Source of the DNA: Phlebotomus papatasi
Lineage: Eukaryota; Arthropoda; Insecta; Diptera; Psychodidae
Length of the DNA: 64,000 nt
Direction: 5' to 3'
Assembly: GCF_024763615.1 (NCBI RefSeq)
Contig: NC_077222.1
Span: 97,869,417-97,933,416 of the forward strand
In this document: one piece after another, positions 1 to 10,399 of the stretch
Layout: the number at the start of each line of letters is the position of its first letter
How positions within the stretch are numbered: the stretch's first letter is position 1
Translations under genes and position numbers: made by a program
Notes under the pieces: model-generated
The model's input: the letters and a program-made list of their open reading frames with translations, nothing else
The model's database searches: none
What the model was told of the DNA's origin: nothing

Positions 1-1
1 G

Positions 2-1939
2 ATACCAAAGGCAGAACTCAGTGGAGCAGAATTAGCCACGCAAGTAATGAACGCTGTCTCAAAATCATTGGGAATAGAAAGATGTTTCTTTTGGACTGAT
101 GCAATGGTTATCCTGCATCAAATACATTCGCCAAATCGTCCAAGAGAGGTATTTGTACGACATCGGGTATCCAAAATTCTGAGTTTGTCAACAGCATCCC
201 AATGGCGACATGTGCCTACGTCGCATAATCCCGCAGATGTCCTTTCACGTGGTAGCAGAGTCAAGGCACTTGCCTCTAATAAGTTGTGGTGGAGTGGACC
301 TGAGTGGTTGCTGAAGACGGAAGAAAATTGGCCTCAAGAATTTTGTCCGGGAAAACCCAACCTGTGTTGTTCGGAGACTTTGGCGGGTATGGGATTATCA
401 ACTACAGTGGATCCAGACACGATTGTTTACGATCGTCTGTTGGAACACCATGGTTCATTTTTGAGGATCAGTAGAGTTCTCGCATGGATTTTTCGAGCAG
501 TTGCCATTTTCAAGAGCATGAGAATACGCCGAACCCGAAATTCTGTTATGATTTTTCCTGAGAATTTGCAGGTCACAGAGTTAGAAGAAGCGGAAGTTCG
601 CATATTAAAGTGGGATCAGAAAAGGCACTTGAAAAATGTTCGTGATTTGGTCAAGGCTAACCGCCTGAATTCGTTGCCTAGCCCTATGCGAAAACTGCGT
701 CCCTTTATGGATCCTCAAGGAATCTTACGAGTTGGTGGACGATTAAGCCTGTCTTCAGAGGATTTTGATCTTCGACATCCCATAATTTTGCCAAAAGGAA
801 AACTTTCGGATTTACTCGCGCTACGTGAACATCAACGGCTTCTACATGCTGGGCCACAGCTCACGCTAGCGTCGCTGAGAAGAAGATATTGGCCTTTGAA
901 CGGGAGAAACACTGTGAAGCGCATCATTCATTCTTGCGTGAAATGCATACGATTAAAGCCTCCAAAATCTCAGCAGTTGATGGGTGACCTTCCACCTTCG
1001 AGAGTATCTTTTACTCGCCCATTCCGTTATACGGGGATCGATTTTACGGGCCATATTATGATCAAAAGGGCCCCCAGAGGTGGTGTGCAAGAAAAGTCAT
1101 ATGTGGCAGTCTTTGTCTGCATGACAGTCAAGGCCGTTCATCTCGAACTCATTACTTCGTTAACAACGCACGCCTTTATTGCTGCATTCAAACGATTTGT
1201 CGCAAGACGGGGTCTACCAGCACATATCTATAGCGACAATGGCACTAACCTTGTCGGGGGAGAGAAGGAGTTACGAAGGTTGCTCAGGAATCGTCAGGCT
1301 CAACAAGAGCTGTCAGACTTCGCATCAAAGCTACACGTTCAGTGGCACTTCAACACTCCGGGTGCCCCACATCAAGGTGGCTTGTGGGAGGCTGCCGTTA
1401 AATCCTTCAAATATCATCTCTCACGAATTGTTGGAAATGTGTCTTTGACTTACGAGGAGCTGAACACTGTGATCATCCAGATCGAAGCAGTATTGAACAG
1501 CAGACCCCTAGTTGCTCTCACAGATGACCCACAAGACCCAACCAGTTTGACACCTGGAGACTTCTTTACAGGGGGAGCTCTCACACAGCTACCAGTTGTT
1601 CAACAAGATCTAGAGAGGACGGATCGTTTGCATAGATGGGAATTATGTACCAAGCTGCAACACGATTTCATGACCCGATGGAAGAGAGACTATCTTCATA
1701 CGTTGCAACAGAGACATTGCTGGAACCGAGACTCTCCCAATATCGAACCAGGAGACGTTGTTTTGGTTAAATCAGACATTGCACCTAATTTGGATTGGCC
1801 AATGGGTCTAGTGGAGAAAGTTTTTCCTGGCAAGGATAATAGGGTGAGAGTGGCACAGGTAAAAGTCAAGGGCAAATCATTTTCAAGACCCATTACAAAA
1901 TTAATAAAATTACCAGTTCGTGATAATGAAATAAATTAA
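2..1939 (+). CDS. BEL/Pao retrotransposon Pol, C-terminal part (RNase H tail, integrase, DUF5641-like)
   Basis: An open frame enters from the left edge and runs without a stop to TAA at 1937-1939, so the start is outside the window. Numbering from the first internal Met (position 47): the RNase H tail ends in the Pao-type NPADVLSRG motif (61-69). A zinc-binding HHCC module follows (H262, H267, C297, C300). The integrase core has D332 in GIDFTG, D397 in SDNGTN and E448 in GGLWEAA, so all three catalytic acids are present. The last ~100 residues, with RWKRDYLHTLQQRHCW, match the C-terminal domain usual in BEL/Pao Pol. The enzyme would integrate the element cDNA into host DNA. The intact frame suggests a fairly young copy. 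It lies antisense to SRBD1, inside that gene's apparent intron. Family assignment is strong; activity is unknown. Confidence 0.93.
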   Translation: MPKAELSGAELATQVMNAVSKSLGIERCFFWTDAMVILHQIHSPNRPREVFVRHRVSKILSLSTASQWRHVPTSHNPADVLSRGSRVKALASNKLWWSGPEWLLKTEENWPQEFCPGKPNLCCSETLAGMGLSTTVDPDTIVYDRLLEHHGSFLRISRVLAWIFRAVAIFKSMRIRRTRNSVMIFPENLQVTELEEAEVRILKWDQKRHLKNVRDLVKANRLNSLPSPMRKLRPFMDPQGILRVGGRLSLSSEDFDLRHPIILPKGKLSDLLALREHQRLLHAGPQLTLASLRRRYWPLNGRNTVKRIIHSCVKCIRLKPPKSQQLMGDLPPSRVSFTRPFRYTGIDFTGHIMIKRAPRGGVQEKSYVAVFVCMTVKAVHLELITSLTTHAFIAAFKRFVARRGLPAHIYSDNGTNLVGGEKELRRLLRNRQAQQELSDFASKLHVQWHFNTPGAPHQGGLWEAAVKSFKYHLSRIVGNVSLTYEELNTVIIQIEAVLNSRPLVALTDDPQDPTSLTPGDFFTGGALTQLPVVQQDLERTDRLHRWELCTKLQHDFMTRWKRDYLHTLQQRHCWNRDSPNIEPGDVVLVKSDIAPNLDWPMGLVEKVFPGKDNRVRVAQVKVKGKSFSRPITKLIKLPVRDNEIN

Positions 1940-2023
1940 ATTGCGTCTTTGCATTTTCTTAAGTTAAACAAAAAAGGTCTAAAATTTATTATTCTAAACG
2001 TAAACTTCAAAAAGGGGGAGTGA

Positions 2024-2739
2024 TGTTAAGAATTTGAAATTTAAATTTACAAGATTGTATAACTTTAGGCTTTTTTGAAGTTCCCTTGGGTAATATTGCA
2101 TTTATCAAAAACCTGTAGATCATCTTCACTCTCTCATTGAATACCGCAATCAGTACTTCCGTATAAAAAATACAGTTTGACCAGTCTTTGGCAAAAATTC
2201 CATGTGAGTAGACAAGTGATCCACGAGGTGAAGAATAAAATTATAATTTCTGTGAAAATAAAAGTGTTTTTAATTCCGGAAATTGTCCAGTGAAATCCTT
2301 GGAGATAGTTGCAGCAGCAGAGGAAAGAAACTTTGATCCTACTCGATCGGATTGTAATAGTTTCTGTGTTTTTAATAGGTGAGAGACTATCTGCAGAAGT
2401 AAAAGGGCTGGTGATTGATATTTTCGGTGGTTCTTCTACAAATTATAGGTGAGCACGTCACTGAGGTGGCCAAAGGGCATCATAACAAGTTACCAGCGGT
2501 TTTTGTCTTGTAATTTAATAGGTAAATCCTCATCATTTGATCCTACTCGATCGGATTGTAATAGTTTCTGTGTTTTTAATAGGTGAGAGACTATCTGCAG
2601 AAGTAAAAGGGCTGGTGATTGATATTTTCGGTGGTTCTTCTACAAATTATAGGTGAGCACGTCACTGAGGTGGCCAAAGGGCATCATAACAAGTTACCAG
2701 CGGTTTTTGTCTTGTAATTTAATAGGTAAATCCTCATCA
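2024..2739 (+). repeat. Probable BEL/Pao 3' LTR with polypurine tract
   Basis: A purine-rich tract (AAAAAGGGGGAG, about 2009-2020) lies just before TGTTAAG at 2024, as expected for a polypurine primer and LTR start. AATAAA-type signals occur near 2235-2265. TAACA, the inverted complement of the TGTTA start, occurs at 2483-2487 and again at 2687-2691 because of an internal 204-bp duplication. The right end is therefore uncertain: 2487, 2691 or about 2739. The 5' LTR is outside the window, so the ends cannot be confirmed by comparison. Confidence 0.6.
2332..2739. repeat. Two-copy 204-bp tandem repeat in the LTR
   Basis: The stretch 2332-2535 is repeated, apparently identically, at 2536-2739 (compare TTTGATCCTACTCGATCGG at both starts). 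Each copy contains three ATAGGTGAG or ATAGGTAAA strings that look like splice donors. The near-identity implies a recent duplication. Confidence 0.9.
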
Positions 2740-2971
2740 ATCCTCAAAAGGATTCTTGTGGTTTCAGTAATAGTCAATGAAATGCTAATATAGGTATTTT
2801 GTCAAAAAACGACTCCGTGAAAAAGTTATCTGAAGGTGTAATTCCAAAATCGATTTCAAAGTAGTAAATTGCCCAAATCTATTCTAAATTTATCTGGCTA
2901 GAATAATCCACTTCCATTTTGTTGATTATTTTTATTAAAATATTTTTTTTGCCTATTATCTTTCTAACGGC

Positions 2972-3370
2972 GTTATCACACTTGCACATTAAAATTTTAA
3001 TGTGATTCACATTAATTGTCGCTTTGTGAGCGTCCAAATATGTTATTTGTGTCTCTGAGTCACTTAATATTTGGGGTTTTTCTATTTATTGATAAATAAG
3101 TGGACTTGGCCTGCAAAAGTAAGTTTAAATTCACCTAAAGCATAAATATTTTTCACATTAAAAAATTAAAGAGAAAATCGCATTAATTTTTCGCATTAAT
3201 GCTATAAATCAATTTATATCAAATTTTGCGGGTCAAGTCTACCTTTTTATCAACAAATAGATCAAATTTTGAATATAAAATGATTCAAAAACACAAATTA
3301 CACATTTGGACTCTCACCAGCGACAATTAATGTGAATCATATTAAAATTTTAATGTGCAAGTGTGATAAC
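2972..3370. mobile_element. MITE, ~400 bp, long terminal inverted repeats
   Basis: The left arm begins GTTATCACACTTGCACATTA at 2972. The right arm ends with its complement at 3370. The arms are about 50 bp and nearly identical, each containing AATGTGATTCACATTAATTG or its complement. The interior is AT-rich and non-coding. Confidence 0.85.
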
Positions 3371-3479
3371 ACAGTAAGAACGCATGATTTATGTTATAAA
3401 ATTGCATGTAATGATCTTTCTAAAGCTTTATTATAAAAGTATTTGGCTAAAAATTATCCAATTTTTTGATAATTTAAGA

Positions 3480-4250
3480 TAAAGTGACCGAGATCTACAA
3501 GATGGTATGGTCGCCATCTTGGTTTGACGTTTCTGTCCGCCATTTTGAATAACTGTCAAAACCTAAAACTGGTCCGATTGAGCTGAAATTTTAGTATGTT
3601 CTAGCTGATGTCAAAACCTTTTCAGAACATATATGACATCCGACCTAGGTCAAGCGATTGCCTGGATACAGGAGCTCCAAGTTCAAAATTTTGACATTTT
3701 CATTAATACAGAACTACGGAGAGCTTCTTTTATCGAAATCATCACAAAAAAGACAGTACTATCGTTAGGCGATGAGATCTAAATAACAAACAAAAAGAAA
3801 AGGATTGTTTTTCTTTATAACAGCATTATTATTTGAAGATCTAAAAAACTGTTTTTGCAAAAATGAAAAAAAATTAATAAATGCACTTTTCATTTATTTT
3901 TTTCTAATTATGTAAGAGTAAATAAATATATAAAATAAAAGCCTCAACCATTTTTAATGGTTACTGAAGCATTTCATTTAGATTTTAAAATTAAGGATTT
4001 TAAAATAAAGATCGCCAAAATATGATGATTTCAAAATTTTAAAATGTGAGCCTCTGTATCTAGGTAAATACTTGACGTAGACTGGGACATAGATACGTTC
4101 TGAAAAGGTCTTGACATCAGCTACAACATACTAAAATTTCAACCCAATCGGACCAGTTTTAGGTTTTGACAGTTATTCAAAATTGCGGACAGAAACGTCA
4201 GATCAAGATGGCGACCACGTCATCTTGTAGATCTCGTGCATCTTACCCTT
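3480..4250. mobile_element. Foldback-type element with ~170-bp inverted arms
   Basis: The left arm (from GAGATCTACAAGATG near 3490) and right arm (CATCTTGTAGATCTC near 4220-4235) are long imperfect inverted copies. They share AAAACTGGTCCGATTG, CTGTCAAAACC and TTTCAGAAC blocks in opposite orientation. The AT-rich centre has no coding capacity. Confidence 0.8.
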
Positions 4251-4539
4251 AGAACTGAAGATCTTCATTGTCGTTTATTATCAGAAATTGTTGATTTTTT
4301 AGTGTTTATTAAAAAGTGCAAAGTCACCCGCACCTTATCCCCACCCCAGTGCAAGCCTTTTTTCTTGATTTTTTTTAAACATAGTAAAATTTTATAAAAT
4401 TAATGCTAGTGGCACAAAATCCATTCATTAACAACTGAATACAAATAATTTTACTCAAAAACCCCCCTCCCTTCACTTTAACTATCCATTTTTAGAGAGC
4501 AAAGTTGAAAAATAGCGAAAAAACGTGCAAATTCACCCG

Positions 4540-5320
4540 CAACGACGGTTTTATGAAACATTTCATTTGCAAAAATTTCTCAAATTCCTCTTATTTCGCA
4601 ACACTGGGTTTCTCAGATTTCATGAAACTTTTTGTTGTTTCTCGGGTTTCTCGAAATATTTCTAAATTTTTTTTAAGCAAAACCCTTTTGGTAATAAAAA
4701 CTACAATACTCATACGTAATATTTTTCATTAATTTCTTTAGCTTTGCGAAATTTTTTTACTGCTTTCTCAGGTTTCATGAAACCGATGAAACAATAATTT
4801 GAATTTTCTGAAATTTCATCAAACATTTTTCAAATTTCTCTAGTTTCTAGAAATTTTTGTGTGGGTTTCTCAGATTTCAGGAAATGTTTCTTGGCTTTCT
4901 CGAGTTCCATGAAATATTTTTCAGGTTTCTTTTCTTTTGCGGAACTATTTTATAGGTTTCTCAAATTTCACGAAATTTTATGTTGCCTTTTCTGGTTTCA
5001 TGAAATATTTCTATATTTTTCTGCTCTCACGAAATATTTCTTTTTGTTCTCCCTGGTTTCGCGAATTTTTTTCGTGAGTTTTTATAGGATTTCATGATTT
5101 TTTTGCTGGTATTTCAGATTTCATGAAACATTTTTTTTAATTTTCTTATGAGATATCACGATACATGATGTATCGATCTTGTACACGATCTCTTGTTTCG
5201 TGAAACTTTTTTTGTAGGTTTCACAGAATACAGTAAATGCTTTTTTGTCGGTTACTCGAGTTTCATAAAACATTTCTCAAATTTTGTGGGTTTCTTAGAT
5301 TTCACGAAACATTTCTAATT
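4540..5320. repeat. Degenerate repeats of a TTTCATGAAA-type motif
   Basis: About 0.8 kb is built from irregularly spaced variants of GGTTTCTCAGATTTCATGAAA, many containing the palindrome TTTCATGAAA or TTTCACGAAA. Short open frames here are by-products of this composition. A piece near 4670-4730 matches the TTAA-type elements at 9110-9170 and 56105-56170. Confidence 0.7.
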
Positions 5321-5847
5321 ATGTCAAAATATTTTTGGGAAAATTACACCGGAATTTCCTATATTAGTTACCTTTTTAATATAAAATATTTCCCATATTA
5401 ATTTATTATTTTCCCAAGATTCAATATTTTCTAATGTCATTCATGCTTGAACTGCCTCACCTTCCCCTAAAGATATTCCCAGCAAAACTTCGATCTGCAA
5501 TTCTGCACTTTTGAAATTTTAACGTTTCTTGTCATTCAATCGGATACTTCGTGTGGCTTCGGGATAGTCGTGCGACTTCGTTAGCATCGCGAATTTCTTT
5601 CGTGCTTTCTAACCATTTCCTTCCCCTTCGTATTTTCTATTATGGATGATTTAATAATATTGTATTATAACATTATAATAATATTGTAAAAAAAAAGAGA
5701 GTATTCACGTAAAATTGTTGAATAAAAATTGAATTTTAAATAAATTGAACATATTTTTATGCAATTAAAATAATGTTGAGAAACATTAGAAAGGGTAGAA
5801 GAAATGTAGAAATCATCTAAATACTCTAAAGAAATTCTGCCGATAAT

Positions 5848-6012
5848 TTTAAAATTTTCTACATAAATTCTGCAGAAAATTCTGCAGAATTTTCATACAA
5901 CGATCGGATCCACCTTTAGAACAAAATTCTGCAGAAATTCTGCTGATTTTTCGGCAGTTAGTAATTCAAATCTGACGAATTTCTGCAGAATTCTGCAGAA
6001 TTTGCCGGGTGG
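5848..6012. repeat. Cluster of TTCTGCAGAA palindromes
   Basis: Several copies of AATTCTGCAGAA lie in direct and inverted positions, ending in GAATTCTGCAGAATTTGCCG before the unique sequence that precedes the SRBD1 donor. It may be the remains of an inverted-repeat element. No coding potential. Confidence 0.55.
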
Positions 6013-6204
6013 GTTGCACTTACAGTTTCAATATTCCAAAACGAAAAAGGTTTTAATTTGAATTTTAACTTTTTTGCAAGAATTTTAAGTTAAAAAATTA
6101 ATTGTATGAGATGTTGTCTAAAATTTGCATTATATATTTTGGAAAAATCTTTTGCAAAGATAAATTTAAAAATGGCAATATTAAGTAATTTGAAAGAGAC
6201 TTAC

Positions 6205-7327
6205 CCTTCTTGGAATACATTTCACTGACGATCTTTTTAAGGAACTCCGTCCTGACGGAATAATCGACTTCTGCTCTGTAGAGATTCATCACGAATCTCT
6301 CGATGTTCATCTGCATTTCCGTCGGAATAACAATTTTGACTGTGAGTATCTTGTTCTTCTCTCCTCGATTTATGGCCAGAATCTGGTGAGGACGGATTTG
6401 AGAAACCTGGCAACTGAAGTTGAAGTAGAGTTCATATTTGGTGGCATCCTGGGGATTGTGTTCTTCTGAAGGCTTCGCTTTTGCCTGAGATGAATGCAAC
6501 TCAATTCTGGCTGTTTTTCTCCTCTCTCGAATGAAATCCAGGAGCCTGGAATTCTTCATGATCATACTGGACACGAGAATGGCAACACCAGCCTTCACTT
6601 CATTGACTGTACTCAATGGGCCCACAGATGGGTCCACGTGCTTCTCAAAGTTCACGAATGCCTTCCCTGAGAGCAGCATCTCAGCCACTGGCTTGAGTCC
6701 CAGATTTGTGGCCTTTTCCACGAGGGATTTTTTCTTAGCCGGCTTGTACAGTTCATAAACGTGATTGAGTTCCTCCATGGACTTTACTGTGCAGATTGCT
6801 TCCTTCAAATCCTCCGTGAGGAGATTTTCCTTCTCGAGAGTCTTTGCTACGCTGGCCACTTTTGCCCTGAGTTGGGTGACTTGCCCCAGGGAAGTCTTAA
6901 TTTCTCGCATTCTGTCAGGCTCCAGATTACCCACCAAGTGCCTCCGGTAGCGACAGATGAACGGAATTGTGTTGTCCTGCTCAAAGAGCTGGACAATATT
7001 TTCAGCAACAGTTGGTCGAAGATTCTCCAGTTCTGCCAGAAGTTGCGAAATTGACCATGCAGCTTGAACACCTTCATTGGACTTAGCAAGAGAGCGACTT
7101 GTAGAGGGTATAGACTTGGCTGGCAGCCTGAAAAGAAACAAAACATTGCTGAACAAAGGAAATTTGATATCAACAAAATAAAAATTGCCTTACTTTTGCT
7201 TTGAAGAAGAAATTCCATCGGATTCATCTCTCGGGGCTTCTTCATTTTTCACCCTTTTTGCGGTACTTTCTGGACCGGAATTCAATTGCTTTCTCTTCTT
7301 AGGGATATAACTGAATCTTTCTGACAT
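6205..7327 (-). CDS. SRBD1: SRBD1/Tex-like S1 RNA-binding domain protein, exons 1-2 (N-terminal part)
   Basis: Exon 1 is 7327-7194, starting with ATG (MSERFSYIPKKRKQ), with donor GTAAGG. Exon 2 is 7127-6205, after acceptor TTTCTTTTCAG, with donor GTAAGT. The junction is in phase and gives 352 residues. From about residue 60 the protein matches the Tex N-terminal domain: IPFICRYRRHLVGNL corresponds to the conserved IPFIARYRK element and ELYKPAKKK to the YxPYKPKR element. Family members bind nucleic acid and act in transcription or RNA metabolism. The lysine-rich start could be a nuclear signal (inference). The YqgF-like, helix-hairpin-helix and S1 domains are absent from the window. The next exon needs a phase-1 acceptor, and none is evident in 1-6200, which is filled by repeats and an antisense BEL element. 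It is either a very long intron or a truncated gene. Confidence 0.87.
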
Positions 7328-8000
7328 TTTTCACATATAATTAACCGGTATTTTCTTAGAAAAGTACACAAATCCACGCGAGATCTCACAAATCCAAACA
7401 GCCACATAACCTGATTGTTTGCGAACTGAAGTTTGCAGACAGCCCCTAGCAAGTTGGCCATTTCATATGGAGCTATTTGAAGCCAATTCCTAAATTGATC
7501 TCGGACTCAGCTCACAGTGCTCCGAGGAAAAAATTTATTTAAACAAAAATTTAGTATATTTATCCTTCCATACGGAAAGGTATCTTATAATACGGAAGAG
7601 CTTCTCACTTTTTAAATATTTAGCATAACGGTAGCGCGTGCAAAAAAATCCCATATAAATTTAAATCGAAGTATGAGAAAGTGACTTCAAATTTCAGGGA
7701 ACTTGCCAGGGGGTTGTTTGCAGAATATCCTCCAAACTTTTCAAATGTTCAAACCTTCTAACGATATTTTACTTTTAAAAAAATCATAATGGCAATGCGA
7801 AACACGCGAAACATTAATCGTGCTTTTCACCTCCTTTTCTTCAGTAATTTTTTGCAAATTATGGTGGAAATTGTTAGGAAAATGTTATAAATTGACCTAG
7901 TTCTTCGCAGGAAACAGTATTCATTTCTGTTGAGTTGAGGATATCATTCGTAGTAAAGTGCAATCACTCACTCAGATCCAAATTAGCATACGACGGGGAA
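7328..8000. other. Upstream region of SRBD1
   Basis: Presumed 5' flank and promoter of the minus-strand SRBD1 gene. No TATA box or other element stands out, and no gene was recognised. Confidence 0.4.
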
Positions 8001-8110
8001 GACTCATAGGCGTACCGTGTCAGGTCAGGGGCGAAGGGGGCGATCGCCCCGGGCGCCGTAAAAATTAAGAGCGCCATAAAGCAACCAAAAAGATATTTAA
8101 ATTAAGACAT

Positions 8111-9385
8111 TTAACCCTTTAAGGACGATTGGAATACCGGTGTCCCATAAAGAAAATAATTTTTCCTGACTAACCTAAAGGTTTTTTTTTCTTATGTCTT
8201 CAAATAATTGTAAAGTAGAAGGTTGAAGGGATCCAGAATATTTTTTGCAAGTCTTTAGCTATTTGCTATGTAGTAATTATTTAAGCTCAAAAATGGCGAT
8301 TTTTTTAATTCTCAAATTCATAATTCATTTTAGGATGATTAACTAACGGATGGAGCATTTTAATTCACAAGTGGTACATTTTTCTTAAATTCTTTATAAT
8401 TTTTAAGCTTTAGATCCCACAAAAATAAATATAACACGAAATGGTAGTCACATATACACAGAATATATTTTTATTGAATTTAAAATTTTACTGGTGTTAC
8501 AGATAGAAAATTTTTCAGAAAAATTCAAAAATTTGCGCATTTTACGTCTTTTTCCTAGAGGTTTTAGGAACTATTATCCTCATGCAATCATTATAAATTT
8601 TGTGCTAATAACATAACATTAGATACGCAGTAGAGTCTCTTAAATCTGAATCTCTCAAATTCGAACGCCGTTTGGATTCAAAATGTCAATTGTGTGGTTA
8701 TGTTAAAAAATTCGTATTCTGCGAATGAAAATCATATTTATGTGCTTCTTCCTGAATGTTTACATACATTATGATCGTATAAGATGAAAAGGAAGTGTGT
8801 TACTACTAAGATTTGTGAGAAAGTATGGGAATTTGACTCAAAGTGCAATTTAATCTTACATAAATTTCGTTAGTTTTGAAAAAATCGTTCGAATTTGGAA
8901 GGTGAGAAATGTCAAAAATACCCCCCGAGCGTTTGAATTTAGAAGACTCTACTGTACTCTTTCATTTGGTAAAAGTTTTAAAATGATTGCATTTGGTTTT
9001 ATACCAAAACTAAAAAAAAATACTTAAGAAAAAATATACCACATTTTTGTACGAAAAATGTATGAAAACTCTCTGCCCTGTTTTAGTTATTTTTTATACT
9101 TCCATTTTTTTTTAAGCAAAACCATTTTGGCAATAAAAACTACAATACTCATACGTAATATTTTTCATTAAAGCGAAAAATATTATTCATTGGTATTGTC
9201 AAAAAAAATTACTTAAATTTTTGGGCTATTGTTGTCCCTATCGTTTACAGAAGCACAAAATACACCGAAACAGACTCTATTAGACTTTTCAAGGTTAGAT
9301 GTAACACTTATCATTGAATATGTTTCTCAGTTTAATTTTTATTGTTGATTTTTAGTCCGTTAAGTGCTCGTCGTTAAAGGGTTAA
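8111..9385. mobile_element. TTAA-flanked (piggyBac-type) non-autonomous element
   Basis: It starts TTAACCCTTTAAGGACGATT and ends CGTCGTTAAAGGGTTAA. TTAA ends are the mark of piggyBac-type transposition. Both end segments recur in reverse orientation at 55892-58005, which confirms the boundaries. No transposase frame is present. A smaller TA-flanked element sits inside at 8624-8955. Confidence 0.82.
8624..8955. mobile_element. CAGTAGA-ended MITE inside the TTAA element
   Basis: The ends are TACGCAGTAGAGTCTCT and AGACTCTACTGTA, a diverged member of the CAGTAGACTCTC family (see 12550, 14800, 30133 and 57222). Flanking TA suggests Tc1/mariner-type insertion. Confidence 0.65.
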
Positions 9386-9553
9386 ATTTAGAGCGCCCTA
9401 AAAATTAGGGCGCCGAAAAATGAGAAGGTGAAATCTTAAAGCGTTAAAATGTGAGGGCGCTCTTAAGTGTAATGCCCTAGAAACACTTACAACTTAAGTC
9501 GAGAGATGACTTAGTGGAAAGTGATGGAAATGTAGTTTGACCATTATTTCTAA

Positions 9554-10003
9554 TATACACTCAGTCCCGGCATTAAGTCCTTCGGGACTATGCACCTGAC
9601 GGAATTATGCACATACAATTCTGCAAGTTTGCCTACCCTAGTCAATTTATGAAATCATTTTTGAAATATGCCTGAATGTATACTATTTTGCGATGCGGAA
9701 AATTTTAAAACATTTTGCTACTTTTTCAGAATAAAACTTTAATTTCTTTTATTAAGGTAATTTTTTTAATATTCTAACCATTATTGAAGAACTCTGGCCA
9801 AAAAGTACTGTTTGTTAATGCAGTTCCATTAAATAGTTGAATCTTATTGTTTGAACTACTTTTACTCCGCGCGAAATTCGTTCTACGACAGATTTATTCA
9901 AAAGAAAGCCCCTGCGGGTATGCAAATTTTCTCGATGCATAATGCCATTTCGCACGTTTTTTTCGGTCCCGAAAATGTGCTTAATCCCGGGATTGAGTGT
10001 ATA
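9554..10003. mobile_element. CACTCAGTCCCGG-ended MITE, copy 1
   Basis: The element is flanked by TATA at both sides (9554-9557 and 10000-10003), with ends CACTCAGTCCCGGCATTA and AATCCCGGGATTGAGTG. A second copy lies at 21479-21904 and a shorter inverted copy at 39574-39888. Non-coding. Sequence just left of it (9465-9553) is itself repeated at 26713-26800. Confidence 0.85.
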
Positions 10004-10070
10004 TCTACTAATAAAGCCTTCTGGGCAAAAACACAGGATTTAAATGATCTTCCACAGCACCTCCCCAGCA

Positions 10071-10139
10071 GAGAAATACGTAATACGTATTTCTCTTGAC
10101 ATATACATACTCTAGGTTGACATACTATGTCAACCTAGA
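10071..10139. repeat. Two adjacent perfect odd palindromes
   Basis: Positions 10071-10095 form a perfect palindrome with 12-bp arms around a single A (GAGAAATACGTA arm). Positions 10111-10139 form another with 14-bp arms around a single C (TCTAGGTTGACATA arm). They are 15 bp apart and unrelated in sequence. Confidence 0.9.
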
Positions 10140-10390
10140 TTCGGCCATTTAAAGACCAGGATTTACGATTGGCCTTGTACTTCTTATAATTAGTACGGTG
10201 TTCCTTATCGTTGGCTGCGTGATCTTCGTCAGAGTTCACGCATTTTGCAGTGTCATCGCGGGTCGTTCTTGGGCACTCACCACGTGGGTGTTCTGTGAGG
10301 CACTTTACACATCTGGATTTGTGTCCACATATTGACGAAGCATGGCCAAATTGCTAACAGTTGAGGCACTGCGTCAGGTTACATATCTTC
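10139..10390 (-). pseudogene. Broken non-LTR retrotransposon gag (zinc-knuckle) fragment
   Basis: The minus strand translates to three zinc-knuckle-like modules in a row: CLNC then QFGHASSIC, CVKCLTEHPRGEC, and a decayed CVNSDEDHAANDKEH ending in a KYKANR string. This layout is typical of Jockey/CR1-type ORF1 nucleic-acid-binding domains. An in-frame TAG inside the first knuckle and loss of the third-knuckle cysteines show it is dead. No reverse transcriptase was seen beside it. Confidence 0.8.
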
Positions 10391-10399
10391 TTACGAAAT

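Larger units (their letters stand above)
8015..9480. mobile_element. Nested TE block: GC-rich outer element carrying a TTAA element
   Basis: The left flank holds a G-rich end (CAGGGGCGAAGGGGGCGATC then GCCCCGGGCGCC). The right flank after 9385 resumes with GAGCGCCCTAAAAATTAGGG and a second G-rich string. The outer element therefore seems to be split by the TTAA-flanked element at 8111-9385. hAT-like ancestry is only a guess from the CAGGGG end. Confidence 0.6.
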
